Origin: Xanthobacteraceae bacterium
GTDB lineage: Bacteria > Pseudomonadota > Alphaproteobacteria > Rhizobiales > Xanthobacteraceae
NCBI GenBank assembly: GCA_019635585.1
Contig: JAHBZE010000001.1
Span: 1,612,001-1,676,000, forward strand
Length of the DNA stretch: 64,000 nt
Direction of reading: 5' to 3'
The number at the start of each line of letters is the position of its first letter. Position 1 is the first letter of the stretch. The position numbers and the translations under genes were made by a program. A model generated the notes under the pieces. The model ran no database searches and was not told where the DNA came from. It worked only from the letters and a program-made list of their open reading frames with translations. Positions 1-8,907 of the stretch are shown here, in pieces.

Positions 1-1345
1 AAATCTCCGCGCCGAGCATTTTCATATTTTCGACGAAAGCCGGAAAGCTCGTTGCGATGAAAGCGCCGTCATCGACCGCGACCGGCTTCTCGCTCGCAAG
101 GCCCATCACGAGAAACGCCATCGCGAGGCGATGATCCATGTGGGTCTTTACCGTGCCGCCGCCCGTGACATGGCCCCGGCCGCCGACCAGAAGATCGTCG
201 CCGAGCGTTTCGCAATCGACACCGTTGACGCGGAGTCCATCCGCAGTCGCGGCGAGCCGGTCGGATTCTTTGACGCGCAACTCCGAAAGCCCGCGCATGC
301 GCGTGTCGCCTTTGGCAAAGGAGCTTGCTACCGCGAGCACGATATATTCGTCGATCATCGAAGGTGCGCGGTGCGCCGGGACATCGACGCCTTTCAGTTC
401 CGAGTAGCGTACGCGCAAGTCGGCGATCGCCTCGCCGGCGTCGTCGCGGCGGTTCACCTCTTCGATGTTCGCACCCATTTCGCGCAAGGTTTCGATCAGC
501 CCCGCGCGCAGCGGGTTAAGCAGCACGTTTTCGAGCACGATGTCGGAGCCGGGAACGACAAGTGCCGCGACCATCGGGAAAGCGGCGGAGGAAATATCCG
601 ACGGCACGACGATTTTTTGCGGCTGCAGTTCGGGCCGCCCACGCAACACGATCTTGCGGCCGTGCGCGCCGTGCGGCTCGCTCGAAATCTTCGCACCGAA
701 ATGCGAGAGCATTCTTTCGGTGTGATCGCGGGTCGCTTCCTTTTCGATCACCGTGGTCTCACCGTCGGCGCAAAGGCCGCAGAGAAGCACGGCCGATTTG
801 ATCTGCGCGGAGGCGACCGGCGTTTCATAAACGATCGGAATCACTTCGCGTGCGCCGCGCAGGCGAAGCGGCAGCCTGCCGCCTTCGGCCTGCTCGACCG
901 TTTCCGCGCCCATCTGCATCAAGGGATCGAGGATGCGCCGCATGGGGCGCTTGCGGAGCGAGGCGTCGCCGTCGAATACCGCCTCGAAGGGATGGCCCGC
1001 GACCACGCCCATGGTGAGCCGGCTGCCGGTTCCGGCATTGCCGAAGTCGAGCACGTCGCGAGGCGGAAGCAGTGTGCCGACGCCGAGCCCGTTCACCCGC
1101 CAGCGGCCTTCGTCCTCGCGGGCGACGGAAGCCCCCATCGCGCGCACAGCCTTCGCCGTGGCGATCACGTCCTCGCCTTCCAGCATGCCCTCGATTTCGG
1201 TGCGGCCTACAGTCAGCGCGCCGATCAGAAGCGCGCGGTGTGAGATCGACTTGTCGCCCGGCACGCGCAGGCGGCCCGAAAGCGCCCGGGCCTTGCCCGC
1301 AGCCATCGGAATCGTGTTCGTGCCATGGCGTGATGCGTTCGACAT
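1..1345 (-). CDS. aroA: 3-phosphoshikimate 1-carboxyvinyltransferase (EPSP synthase), 3' end cut by window edge
   Basis: Transfers enolpyruvyl from PEP to shikimate-3-phosphate in the cytoplasmic shikimate pathway. About 448 codons are visible, so only the last few residues are missing at the left edge. The N-terminal GDKSISHRA motif (near residue 31), GNAGTGSR, SAQIKSA and the C-terminal MDHRLAMAF and DDGAFIATSFP motifs are clear. The GDKSISHR form is the class II (CP4-type) signature, but GNAGTGSR has Gly where the glyphosate-tolerant CP4 enzyme has Ala. The start is the ATG at 1343-1345. The gene is divergent from the acidic zinc-ribbon gene at 1483. Confidence 0.96.
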   Translation of the reverse strand, partial: MSNASRHGTNTIPMAAGKARALSGRLRVPGDKSISHRALLIGALTVGRTEIEGMLEGEDVIATAKAVRAMGASVAREDEGRWRVNGLGVGTLLPPRDVLDFGNAGTGSRLTMGVVAGHPFEAVFDGDASLRKRPMRRILDPLMQMGAETVEQAEGGRLPLRLRGAREVIPIVYETPVASAQIKSAVLLCGLCADGETTVIEKEATRDHTERMLSHFGAKISSEPHGAHGRKIVLRGRPELQPQKIVVPSDISSAAFPMVAALVVPGSDIVLENVLLNPLRAGLIETLREMGANIEEVNRRDDAGEAIADLRVRYSELKGVDVPAHRAPSMIDEYIVLAVASSFAKGDTRMRGLSELRVKESDRLAATADGLRVNGVDCETLGDDLLVGGRGHVTGGGTVKTHMDHRLAMAFLVMGLASEKPVAVDDGAFIATSFPAFVENMKMLGAEI

Positions 1346-1482
1346 TGCGCGCTCCCCTAGCACATGGCGTTCCGGGCCGTCTCGCCGAAGAAAAGCGCGC
1401 GTTCCCGGCCCTTGACAGGTTTAGGAGTGCGGTCCAAGGGAAGCCGCCTTTTCGAACGAGCGACTTTGAAGGAGCGAGCGGC

Positions 1483-1905
1483 GTGGCGAAACCCGAACTC
1501 GGCACCAAACGCGTCTGCCAGAGCTGCGGCGCCAAATTCTATGATCTTTCGAAGGACCCGATCACCTGCCCGAAATGCGGTGCGGTTTACGAGGTCATAG
1601 TGCCGGTCACGCGCGGCGGCCGTCCGGCCGCAGCGGCGGCTGGCGCTGCTGCGACCGCCGGCGCTGACGAAGTCGAGGCGCGCACCGAGGGCGCTGAGGT
1701 GATTTCGCTCGAGGATGCCGACGCGGAAGCCACCGGTTCCAAGAAGGGCGCGGTCGATCCCGAACTCGAAGCCGACGATGACGTCGAGGTCGAGGGCGGC
1801 GACGACGAAGAAGACAACACCTTCCTGGTGACCGACGAGGAAGAAGAAGGCGGTGACGTATCCGATATCATCGGCGACGGCATCGAAAAGGAAGAAGAGA
1901 ACTAG
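1483..1905 (+). CDS. TIGR02300 / FYDLN acid domain protein (zinc ribbon plus acidic tail)
   Basis: A 140-residue protein of unknown function found widely in Rhizobiales. The N-terminal third has two CxxC pairs (C12/C15 and C29/C32) around FYDL, which looks like a zinc ribbon. The C-terminal half is an Ala-rich linker followed by a strongly acidic Asp/Glu tail. A GTG start at 1483 is chosen because GGAG at 1471-1474 is well spaced and the conserved MAKPELGTKR start follows. A TTGACA at 1412-1417 could be its -35, without a clear -10. Its function is unknown; protein or nucleic-acid contact through the tail is only a guess. Confidence 0.9.
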   Translation: MAKPELGTKRVCQSCGAKFYDLSKDPITCPKCGAVYEVIVPVTRGGRPAAAAAGAAATAGADEVEARTEGAEVISLEDADAEATGSKKGAVDPELEADDDVEVEGGDDEEDNTFLVTDEEEEGGDVSDIIGDGIEKEEEN

Positions 1906-1910
1906 GCGCG

Positions 1911-1939
1911 TTGGCTTGGCTGCCTTTTGGCAGTAGAGA
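1911..1939 (+). promoter_or_regulatory. Putative sigma-70 promoter of tRNA-Ala
   Basis: TTGGCT (1911-1916), 17-base spacer, TAGAGA (1934-1939), about 40 bases before the tRNA. The spacer contains a CTGCC-TTTT-GGCAG hairpin. The expected leader carries a perfect 7-bp hairpin (1954-1970). Motif reading only. Confidence 0.45.
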
Positions 1940-1980
1940 TTTCGCGTTCCCTAGCCGGCTTCGAGCCGGCGACGGCCAGT

Positions 1981-2056
<76 letters not shown>

Positions 2057-2065
2057 TTTCCCCCT

Positions 2066-2092
2066 AGCCGCCTGAAACCGCGCGGCTTTTTT
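2066..2092 (+). terminator. Rho-independent terminator after tRNA-Ala
   Basis: Stem AGCCGC/GCGGCT (2066-2071 and 2082-2087), 10-base loop, T-run to 2092. It separates the tRNA from the heat-shock promoter of the next gene. Confidence 0.7.
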
Positions 2093-2096
2093 CGCG

Positions 2097-2125
2097 CTTG
2101 AACGCCCCTTCTCGGGTTCCCATAT
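2097..2125 (+). promoter_or_regulatory. RpoH (sigma-32) promoter of hsp20
   Basis: CTTGAA with its CTTG core at 2097-2100, an 18-base spacer, and CCCATAT at 2119-2125. This matches the alphaproteobacterial RpoH pattern CTTG-N17/18-CYTATNT with one mismatch. It lies between the tRNA terminator and the hsp20 start, so a TTG codon at 2098 cannot be the translation start. Confidence 0.7.
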
Positions 2126-2214
2126 GGAGGGAGCCGGAGGCGGTGACCGTTTCCGGCTTCGGGCGCCAAATTTGGGCCCAACCACAAAGTCGCTTGAACG
2201 AGGGCTTTGCACCG

Positions 2215-2649
2215 ATGTCGCGTATTCAATCCCTTTCGTCGCCGTTTCTGCTCGGCTTCGACCAGATCGAGCGTGCGCTCGACCGGGTCTCGAAGGCGGC
2301 GGACGGTTATCCGCCCTACAACATCGAAAGGCTGCGCGCGGCAGAAGATAAGCCCGAACGGCTTCGGATCACGCTCGCGGTTGCGGGATTCTCGTCTGAG
2401 GATCTCGACATCACCGTCGAGCAGAAGGAACTGACGATCCGCGGCAGGCAGCGGGACGATTCGGCGGAACGGGAATATCTCCACCGCGGAATCGCAGCGC
2501 GGCAGTTCCAGCGCACTTTCGTCCTCGCCGACGGTATCGAAGTGGTCGGTGCGGATCTGCGCGACGGGCTTCTGTCCGTCGATCTGGAGCAGCCCGAAAG
2601 GGTGAGCCAGGTACGCCGGGTCGAAATCTCGAGCGGTGGCGCGAAGTAA
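2215..2649 (+). CDS. Small heat-shock protein, Hsp20/alpha-crystallin family
   Basis: A 144-residue cytoplasmic holdase of the IbpA/HspA type that binds unfolding proteins and passes them to DnaK. The N-terminal LLGFDQIERALDRV and PPYNIERL segments are typical of rhizobial small HSPs. The alpha-crystallin domain spans roughly residues 40-130, with LTIRGRQ and EYLHRGIAARQFQRTF. The start MSRIQSL at 2215 fits the family and lies about 90 bases after an RpoH promoter. The DUF1150 gene follows 17 bases downstream, probably in the same transcript. Confidence 0.94.
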   Translation: MSRIQSLSSPFLLGFDQIERALDRVSKAADGYPPYNIERLRAAEDKPERLRITLAVAGFSSEDLDITVEQKELTIRGRQRDDSAEREYLHRGIAARQFQRTFVLADGIEVVGADLRDGLLSVDLEQPERVSQVRRVEISSGGAK

Positions 2650-2666
2650 GGAAGGAGTATCGAAAA

Positions 2667-2921
2667 ATGACGAATAACACCGAACTGACGCTCACTCCCG
2701 AGGCCTTCGCCGTGCTTGGCGGCGGTCAGGTCGCCTATGTGCGCGAGATCAAGCCGGAAGAAGTGAAGACGCTGTTCCCGCAGGCGCCGCAGATGGCGCC
2801 GGGCATGAAGCTGTTCTCGTTGCACGCCGCCGACGGCACGCCGATCATCGTGACCGACAGCCGCGAAGCCGCGATCGCGAATGCGCGCGAGCACGAACTC
2901 GATATGGTCAGCGTCCACTAA
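2667..2921 (+). CDS. DUF1150 family protein
   Basis: A small 84-residue protein matching the DUF1150 family, which in Rhizobiales usually follows a small heat-shock gene. Visible features are GGGQVAYVREI and the C-terminal DSREAAIANAREHEL helix. The start follows GGAG with good spacing. It shares an operon with hsp20, so it is probably heat induced. The molecular function is unknown. Confidence 0.88.
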   Translation: MTNNTELTLTPEAFAVLGGGQVAYVREIKPEEVKTLFPQAPQMAPGMKLFSLHAADGTPIIVTDSREAAIANAREHELDMVSVH

Positions 2922-2941
2922 AGCGAATCAGCCTGCAAAGA

Positions 2942-3406
2942 TCAGGCGGCGTCGCTTGCGGCGGTAGCCGTAAGCAACTTGTAAGCTGCGCCGGCGTCAC
3001 GCGCGCCGCGCAGCTTTTTTGCGACCTCTGGGTCGCGAAGCAGGCGCGCGATGCGTGCGAGCGCTTTCAAATGGTCCGCGCCCGCCGCTTCCGGCGCCAG
3101 CAGCAGAAAAATCAGATCGACCGGCTCGCCGTCGAGCGATTCGAAATCGACCGGCGTATCGAGCCGCGCGAATAGTCCGACGATCTTGTCGAGCTTCGGC
3201 AACTTGCCGTGCGGAATCGCGACGCCGCCGCCGACGCCAGTCGAGCCAAGCCGCTCGCGGCGAAGTAGCGTCTCGAAAATCTCCCGCTCGTCGTGACCAG
3301 TCAGGCTTGCTGCCTGCGCAGACAATTCCTGTATCGCCTGTTTCTTGCTGGTGACTGCGAGCGAGGGGAAGACCGCATTCGGTGCGAGCAAATCGCTGAG
3401 CGGCAT
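2942..3406 (-). CDS. ptsN: Nitrogen-regulatory PTS protein EIIA(Ntr)
   Basis: EIIA of the nitrogen phosphotransferase system (PtsP-Npr-PtsN), a regulatory phosphocarrier that does not transport sugar. It has 154 residues, the usual family length. The phospho-acceptor is His66 in GVAIPHGKL. The start MPLSDLLAP at 3406 is chosen because upstream in-frame sequence is basic and non-homologous. It lies 202 bases downstream of rpoN on the same strand, with no hpf gene between them, unlike the common rpoN-hpf-ptsN order. Confidence 0.95.
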   Translation of the reverse strand: MPLSDLLAPNAVFPSLAVTSKKQAIQELSAQAASLTGHDEREIFETLLRRERLGSTGVGGGVAIPHGKLPKLDKIVGLFARLDTPVDFESLDGEPVDLIFLLLAPEAAGADHLKALARIARLLRDPEVAKKLRGARDAGAAYKLLTATAASDAA

Positions 3407-3608
3407 GGCCTCTGATCCGTTATTCCGGTTCCAAAGTCGCGCTGCGATCTCGTTGCGGCGCGGCCCGGGGGTACCGAAGGCGGGGGTATAGGGGCGCCTC
3501 GCCGCCCGGTCAACGCCCATTTTCCGTGGATTGCGCGAAAAATTACGGATCGCGATACCGGAAGAAGGCGCGGACGCAACAGAAGTTAATTTAGAGCCGC
3601 ACCAAGTA

Positions 3609-5165
3609 TCAGCCCGCAATAGGGCCCGCGCGCTTCTCACGGCGGCGCTGCACCGAAGAAGGAATGCGGAGCGCTTCGCGATATTTCGCGACCGTGCGGC
3701 GCGCAATGTCGATGCCGGCTTCTTTCAGCTTCGTCACAATGGTGTCGTCGGAGAGAATGTCGTCGGGGCTTTCCTCGTCGATCAGCCGCTTGATGCGGTC
3801 GCGAACCGCTTCGGACGAATGCGCCTCGCCGCCTTCGGAGGAGGCGATCGAAGACGAGAAGAAATATTTCAACTCGAAGATGCCGCGCGGGGTCGCCATG
3901 TATTTATTCGCGGTGACGCGCGAAACAGTCGATTCGTGCATCTCGATCGCATCGGCAACCATGCGCAGATTGAGCGGCCGCAGATGCTGCACACCATGCA
4001 CCAGAAACGCGTCCTGCTGGCGCACGATCTCGGTCGCGACTTTCAGGATCGTGCGCGCGCGCTGGTCGAGCGAGCGCGTGAGCCAGGTCGCGGTCTGCAT
4101 GCATTCGGTAAGAAACGCCTTCTCCTTGTCGGAGATCGGACCTTTGCTGACGCGCGAATAATAAACCTGATTCACCAGCACACGCGGTAGCGTGTCGGAA
4201 TTGAGCTCGACGTTCCATGCGCCGTCGCTCGCGGGCCGCACGAAAACATCCGGCACGATTGGCTGCACCACGCCGCCACCGAAAGCGAGACCCGGTTTCG
4301 GATTGAGTCGCCGCAGTTCGGCAACCATGTCGGCAAGGTCTTCCTCGTCGACGTTGCAGAGGCGGCGCAAGCCTACGAAGTCGCGCTTGGCGAGCAGATC
4401 GAGGTTGTCGATTAGCGTCTTCATCGCCGGGTCGAGCCGGTCGCGCTCGCGAAGCTGGATGCCTAGACACTCGGCAAGATCGCGCGCGCCGACGCCAGGC
4501 GGATCGAAAGTCTGGATTTCCGCAAGCACGGATTCGATTTCGCTTCTCGGCGCGCCAAGTTTTTCGGCAATGCCCTCCAGATCGCTCCGCAGATAGCCTG
4601 CTTCGTCGACCGAATCGATCAGATGCTGGCCGATCATGCGGCGCACAGGATCGGTGATCGCGAGCGAAAGCTGCCGCGACAAATGATCGGGCAGCGTGAC
4701 CTCCGCCGAGACGAAAGCTTCGAGGTTGTAGTCGTCGTCCGGCCGTCCCCCTGAACCGACGCTCGCCCATTCCGAATAAGCCGCAGGCTCCTGCGCGGCG
4801 GTCGTCGCTTCGGAGGGCGCGGACGGCGCGTCATCCGGAAATACGTTTTCGAGATTGGTGCCGAGCTGCTCTTCCATCGCAGCACGGCTCTCGTAGCGGT
4901 CTTCCATCCAGTCTTCGCTCGAGGAAGATGGCTCACCGCTTTCGGTAAGCTCTTCCGGCTGCATCTGGATTTCCTGCGGGCCGTCACCGCGCTCGGGCTC
5001 GGATCCTTCCTCGCGCTCTAAGAGCGGATTGCGCTCGAGCTCGGCCTCGACGAAGGCGATCAGATCGAGATTGGAAAGCTGAAGCAACTTGATCGCCTGC
5101 ATCAATTGCGGCGTCATCACGAGCCCCTGGCTCGTGCGCATCTCGAGCTTCTGCGAGATCGCCAT
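3609..5165 (-). CDS. rpoN: RNA polymerase sigma-54 factor
   Basis: Sigma-54 directs transcription of nitrogen-assimilation and other activator-dependent genes from -24/-12 promoters. It has 518 residues. The Gln/Leu-rich region I opens with QKLEMRTSQGLVMTPQL, an acidic region II follows (about 55-120), and the RpoN box ARRTVAKYRE lies at residues 488-497. Its ATG overlaps the lptB stop in a TAATG junction at 5165, indicating translational coupling with LPS-transport genes, a linkage common in proteobacteria. Confidence 0.97.
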   Translation of the reverse strand: MAISQKLEMRTSQGLVMTPQLMQAIKLLQLSNLDLIAFVEAELERNPLLEREEGSEPERGDGPQEIQMQPEELTESGEPSSSSEDWMEDRYESRAAMEEQLGTNLENVFPDDAPSAPSEATTAAQEPAAYSEWASVGSGGRPDDDYNLEAFVSAEVTLPDHLSRQLSLAITDPVRRMIGQHLIDSVDEAGYLRSDLEGIAEKLGAPRSEIESVLAEIQTFDPPGVGARDLAECLGIQLRERDRLDPAMKTLIDNLDLLAKRDFVGLRRLCNVDEEDLADMVAELRRLNPKPGLAFGGGVVQPIVPDVFVRPASDGAWNVELNSDTLPRVLVNQVYYSRVSKGPISDKEKAFLTECMQTATWLTRSLDQRARTILKVATEIVRQQDAFLVHGVQHLRPLNLRMVADAIEMHESTVSRVTANKYMATPRGIFELKYFFSSSIASSEGGEAHSSEAVRDRIKRLIDEESPDDILSDDTIVTKLKEAGIDIARRTVAKYREALRIPSSVQRRREKRAGPIAG

Positions 5166-6397
5166 TAGAGCCGGAACTCCTCGCCGAGATAGAGCCGGCG
5201 CACTTCGTCGCTCTCGACGATTTCCTCGGGCGTGCCTTCCATCAGCACCGAGCCGGAATGGATGATGTAGGCGCGGTCGACGAGACCGAGCGTTTCGCGC
5301 ACGTTGTGATCGGTGATCAAGACGCCGATGCCGCGGCCGGTCAGATGCCGCACCAGCGCGCGGATGTCGCCGACCGCGATCGGGTCGATGCCGGCAAAAG
5401 GCTCGTCGAGCAGCATGTAATGCGGGTTGGTGGCCAGCGCGCGCGCGATTTCCACGCGGCGGCGTTCGCCGCCCGACAGTGCGATCGAAGGCGACTTGCG
5501 AATGTGCTGGATCGAGAATTCGTCGAGCAGTTCTTCGAGCCGCTGCATGCGGCGGCGCTTGTCGGGTTCGACCACCTCAAGCACCGCCAAAAGATTGTTC
5601 TCGACGTTCAGGCCGCGAAAGATCGAGGCTTCCTGCGGCAGATAACCGATACCGAGGCGCGCGCGGCGATACATCGGCAGCTTCGTGACATCGTGACCGT
5701 CGAGCGAGATGTGTCCTGCATCGGGCTCGACCAGACCCGTTACCATGTAGAAGCAGGTCGTCTTGCCCGCGCCGTTCGGCCCGAGAATGCCGACCGCCTC
5801 GCCGCGCATTACGTCGATCGAAACGTCGTTGACGACGCGGCGGCCGCCATAGCTTTTCTGCAGGCCGTCGGCGGCAAGAACGCCTTCCCGCGGAACCGGA
5901 ATATGCGGCGGGTGGGCACGCGGACGCGAAGGGCGTTCGTCCTCTGCTGCGGAGCGCAGCCGTCCTTCGAGATTAAATCCGTTCGACCGCGGCTGCGGCG
6001 AGGGCGCGCGTGGCGGCTCGCGGAGGTCCTCCGCCGGCGGCCGCCAGGTCTGGGCCGGGCGCGCGCCGCGCGGCAATTCCTGCTGCAAGGGATGTGGACG
6101 CGCCTCGGCGGCGGGGCGCGGCTGCGGCGCTTGCTGACGTTGTTCGCGCGGTGCGGGTTGCTGCTGCGGCGGGCGCTCGGGCGCCTGGCGTGCCGGTGCG
6201 GCACGCTGGCGCTCGGGAGCATCAAGACGCCATTGATCGGCGAGCGCGGGCTTATCGCGCTTGTCCTTGTTGCCAGACCGGAACCAGGGGACTTTCAGCG
6301 TCCTCACTCCATTCCCGACACCCGCGCGAAGTCGACGGCGGAAATCCGCCTCGCGGGAAAATCGAATCGGATTTCGCGGGTATTCAGGCCCCGCCAA
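5165..6397 (-). CDS. lptB: LPS export ABC transporter ATP-binding protein LptB with long N-terminal extension
   Basis: ATPase of the LptB2FGC complex that powers LPS extraction from the inner membrane. The ABC domain covers residues 173-410: Walker A GPNGAGKT (206-213), signature [15 protein letters not shown], Walker [12 protein letters not shown]. Before it lies about 170 residues rich in Pro, Arg and Gln, making the protein 410 residues against about 240 for E. coli LptB. A GTG at 6307 (residue 31, VRTLKVPWF) with GGAATGGA before it is an alternative start. The linker is in frame and uninterrupted either way. Confidence 0.93.
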   Translation of the reverse strand: MAGPEYPRNPIRFSREADFRRRLRAGVGNGVRTLKVPWFRSGNKDKRDKPALADQWRLDAPERQRAAPARQAPERPPQQQPAPREQRQQAPQPRPAAEARPHPLQQELPRGARPAQTWRPPAEDLREPPRAPSPQPRSNGFNLEGRLRSAAEDERPSRPRAHPPHIPVPREGVLAADGLQKSYGGRRVVNDVSIDVMRGEAVGILGPNGAGKTTCFYMVTGLVEPDAGHISLDGHDVTKLPMYRRARLGIGYLPQEASIFRGLNVENNLLAVLEVVEPDKRRRMQRLEELLDEFSIQHIRKSPSIALSGGERRRVEIARALATNPHYMLLDEPFAGIDPIAVGDIRALVRHLTGRGIGVLITDHNVRETLGLVDRAYIIHSGSVLMEGTPEEIVESDEVRRLYLGEEFRL

Positions 6398-6480
6398 AGG
6401 CCGAATTCGTACGGAATGAGGGTTAGGTAGCCCGTTCGCAGGCTTGAAGCAAATTAACCAAGCAAAACCGGGGCCAATTC

Positions 6481-7173
6481 TCAGTTGGCGGGTGGTTGTT
6501 TTTTACGCGAAGGCCGGGTTTTCCCATCCGGGCCTTCCTTCTTATCCATTGAACTCGGGACGAAGACGCCTTTGACGCGCGAGACACCCTGCTGTTTGGG
6601 GCCGTCGAGCCGCGAGGTGCCGTCGGTCAGATTCACGACCAGCTTTTCGCCGTGCATTACGTTCTGCCCCTGCGTAATGACGACGTTGCCATCGAGCGTG
6701 ACCATGTTCGTCGCCATCTCGAACACGCCCTTGTCGCCGACCGCCTTCTGGTCTTTCGCAGTAACGATCACGCCGCCGATGGCAACCAGCCGTTTGATCT
6801 TCTGTGCGGACTCGTTTTTCTGCTGGGTCTTGGTCGCAGGCACGTTCTGGCGCGGATCGACCCCAAGCGCGTTGCCTTCGTAGAACACGTGCAGTTCCTT
6901 GCAGCGCATCGTGGTATCGCCCTGCACCACCACGACGTTGCCGGTGAAAACCGCGACCTTCTCCTTGTCCTTCACTTCGAGATAGTTCGCCTCGATCTTA
7001 ACCGGGTCCTTCCGGTTGCGCGTGAAGCCCTGAAACGCGCTCGGCATGGTCGTGCTGTTCGCCGCCGGTTGCTGCTGCGCGAGCGAGAACGAAGTCCCGA
7101 CGCCGCCGAGGAGAGCTGCCGAGAGCAAAGCGGCGAGCAGCCGCGAGCCGGTATTTTCGCCGAGATATTTCAT
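6481..7173 (-). CDS. lptA: LPS transport periplasmic protein LptA (OstA-like)
   Basis: Periplasmic bridge protein that carries LPS from LptC to LptD. It has 230 residues. A signal peptide (hydrophobic about 10-30, ending SFSLAQ) precedes an OstA/LptA beta-jellyroll domain (about 55-200) with repeated [23 protein letters not shown] and [11 protein letters not shown] strands. The tail is basic and Lys/Pro rich. The start ATG overlaps the lptC stop as ATGA. An 83-base gap separates it from lptB. Confidence 0.93.
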   Translation of the reverse strand: MKYLGENTGSRLLAALLSAALLGGVGTSFSLAQQQPAANSTTMPSAFQGFTRNRKDPVKIEANYLEVKDKEKVAVFTGNVVVVQGDTTMRCKELHVFYEGNALGVDPRQNVPATKTQQKNESAQKIKRLVAIGGVIVTAKDQKAVGDKGVFEMATNMVTLDGNVVITQGQNVMHGEKLVVNLTDGTSRLDGPKQQGVSRVKGVFVPSSMDKKEGPDGKTRPSRKKQPPAN

Positions 7174-7880
7174 TCCTGCGCCTCGTTTTTCGCCGGCGGC
7201 AGTTTCATGAACATCGTGATGCCGCCTTCGAAGACCGCGCGCGCGCCGTTGTCGAAGATTTCCATCTTGTCCGCGCGCAGCGAGCCGTTGTTAAACGTAA
7301 TGTCCACCGGATTCGTCGTGATGACATGGCCGCGCTTCACTTCAATGGTGGCGTCCTGCAGCTTGCCTTCGTAACCGGCGGTCGAGCGGATTACGACGCC
7401 TTCGGTAAGCTGCACGAAGTCGGCTTTCGCGTCATAGACGCCCTTGGTCGCGATCAGCTCGGTCATGCCATTGTTGGTCAGCGCGAAGTTTGCCTTGATG
7501 CCCTGCAGTTCGATCACGTTCATTTTCGTTAGATCCTGCGCAGCAGCGTCGGCGGTGATGTGGTAGCCGCGGCCATCCTTGGTGAAGCCGGAGAGCTTCG
7601 GCGCGTCCATCACGAGTTTGTTGTCCTTGATCGAGAGCTTCAGCACGTCGAGCGGAAAATCGCGCACGATCCGGAACGGATCGAGCCAGGCGATCACGCC
7701 CGCGAGCAAGAGAATGACGAGCACGATGACCGGCAGCACGCGGCGCAGGAAGCGTACGCGCGAGGAATGGCGCACAGCCGCGCCATAACCGTGCATCCGC
7801 GGATCGGGCGCTTGCCGCCGCGGGTTTCTGCCGGCTGCGCGGACATGTTCCGGCCGGCGCGAATAAGCGTGGTCACTCAT
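7170..7880 (-). CDS. lptC: LPS export system protein LptC
   Basis: Bitopic inner-membrane partner of LptBFG that hands LPS to LptA. It has 236 residues: a basic cytoplasmic N-terminus, one membrane helix near residues 46-66 (VLPVIVLVILLLAGVIAWL), then a periplasmic LptC/YrbK fold. The MSDHAYSRR start at 7880 is preferred over an ATG 12 codons upstream. It overlaps lptA by 4 bases. Confidence 0.92.
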   Translation of the reverse strand: MSDHAYSRRPEHVRAAGRNPRRQAPDPRMHGYGAAVRHSSRVRFLRRVLPVIVLVILLLAGVIAWLDPFRIVRDFPLDVLKLSIKDNKLVMDAPKLSGFTKDGRGYHITADAAAQDLTKMNVIELQGIKANFALTNNGMTELIATKGVYDAKADFVQLTEGVVIRSTAGYEGKLQDATIEVKRGHVITTNPVDITFNNGSLRADKMEIFDNGARAVFEGGITMFMKLPPAKNEAQE

Positions 7881-7940
7881 GGGTTTCCGCAGGTCTATTC
7901 CCTGCAATTGCGGCATTCGAACGGCCCATGCCGTGGCGGC

Positions 7941-8555
7941 TCAGGAATGGGCGAAAATGTCTTCTTCCGCCCAGCCGCCGAGGTCGAGCGCGACCCGGGT
8001 CGGCAGGAACGAAAAGCAGGCTTCCGCCAGCGCCATGCGGCCTTCGCGGGCGAGCATCTGGTCGAGCCGCGTCCGAATCTCATGGAGATAAAGCACGTCG
8101 GAGGCGGCATAGGCGATCTGCGCTTCGGAAAGCTGGTCCGCGCCCCAATCCGAGCTCTGCTGTTGCTTCGACATGTCGATGTTGAGCAACTCGCGCGCGA
8201 GATCCTTGAGGCCATGGCGGTCGGTGTAGGTGCGGGTCAGCCGCGACGCGATCTTGGTGCAATAGACCGGCTGCGGCATGACGCCGAGATTCTTGTAGAG
8301 CACCGCGAGATCGAAGCGCGCGAAGTGGAAGATTTTCGTCTTCGCGGTGTCGGCCAAGAGCTTCGCGATATTCGGCGCGCTGTGCTTGCCCGCGGGAATC
8401 TGCACAACGTCGGCGGTGCCGTCGCCCGGCGAAAGCTGCACGACGCAAAGGCGGTCGCGGCCCGGATTGAGACCCAGCGTTTCGGTGTCGATCGCCACCG
8501 CGCCGGTGTAGCGCGAAAGGTCCGGCAGATCGCCCCGGTGAAGTCTGACCGTCAT
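7941..8555 (-). CDS. Ribonuclease D-like 3'-5' exonuclease (DEDDy), single domain
   Basis: A 204-residue RNase D catalytic domain without the HRDC domains of E. coli Rnd, the form usual in Rhizobiales. Exo motifs are visible: AIDTETLG (Asp23, Glu25), HFARFDLAVL, and YAASDVLYL with the Tyr/Asp pair. It is expected to trim 3' ends of tRNA precursors or other RNAs. The start MTVRLHRGDL at 8555 is chosen since the catalytic strand follows about 20 residues later. It lies first in a minus-strand run leading to lptC and about 120 bases downstream of tRNA-Leu. Confidence 0.9.
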   Translation of the reverse strand: MTVRLHRGDLPDLSRYTGAVAIDTETLGLNPGRDRLCVVQLSPGDGTADVVQIPAGKHSAPNIAKLLADTAKTKIFHFARFDLAVLYKNLGVMPQPVYCTKIASRLTRTYTDRHGLKDLARELLNIDMSKQQQSSDWGADQLSEAQIAYAASDVLYLHEIRTRLDQMLAREGRMALAEACFSFLPTRVALDLGGWAEEDIFAHS

Positions 8556-8644
8556 TCTGAAAGTCCCGCGTCCCGCTTTAAAGAGCCGCGGAACATACCA
8601 TTTTACGATACGCAAAAAGATTAACGGGCGCGATCTGTGCGGTT

Positions 8645-8662
8645 CGGCGCCTGACAGCGCCG
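8645..8662 (-). terminator. Hairpin downstream of tRNA-Leu (possible terminator)
   Basis: Perfect 6-bp stem CGGCGC/GCGCCG with a 6-base loop, 12 bases after the tRNA 3' end. There is no U-run directly after it, so it may be a processing or weak termination structure. Confidence 0.35.
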
Positions 8663-8674
8663 GAAACAAGCCGA

Positions 8675-8759
<85 letters not shown>

Positions 8760-8783
8760 AGGTCGCGTGGCCTTAAGCGGCGC

Positions 8784-8813
8784 TAGGTAGGGCTAGGCCT
8801 TGAGCCTTGTCAA
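8784..8813 (-). promoter_or_regulatory. Promoter of tRNA-Leu
   Basis: On the minus strand, a perfect TTGACA (8808-8813) is followed after 18 bases by TACCTA (8784-8789), about 25 bases before the tRNA 5' end. It is a strong -35 of the stable-RNA type. Confidence 0.6.
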
Positions 8814-8907
8814 TCGAAGGAAGGCGCAGCGGCGATCCGCACTTTGACGGCGAAAAACCGATCTTGTAACGCTCGTCGAAAGCAGGCTTTCCCAGCGAGT
8901 TTCATCC

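Noticed and set aside
1072-1482. N-terminal extension of the FYDLN acid protein
   Set aside because: It would be antisense to aroA and Arg/Pro rich; the GTG at 1483 has an SD and begins the conserved protein.
5258-6430. A 390-codon plus-strand frame opposite lptB
   Set aside because: Antisense to lptB, including its Pro/Arg-rich extension; no domain.
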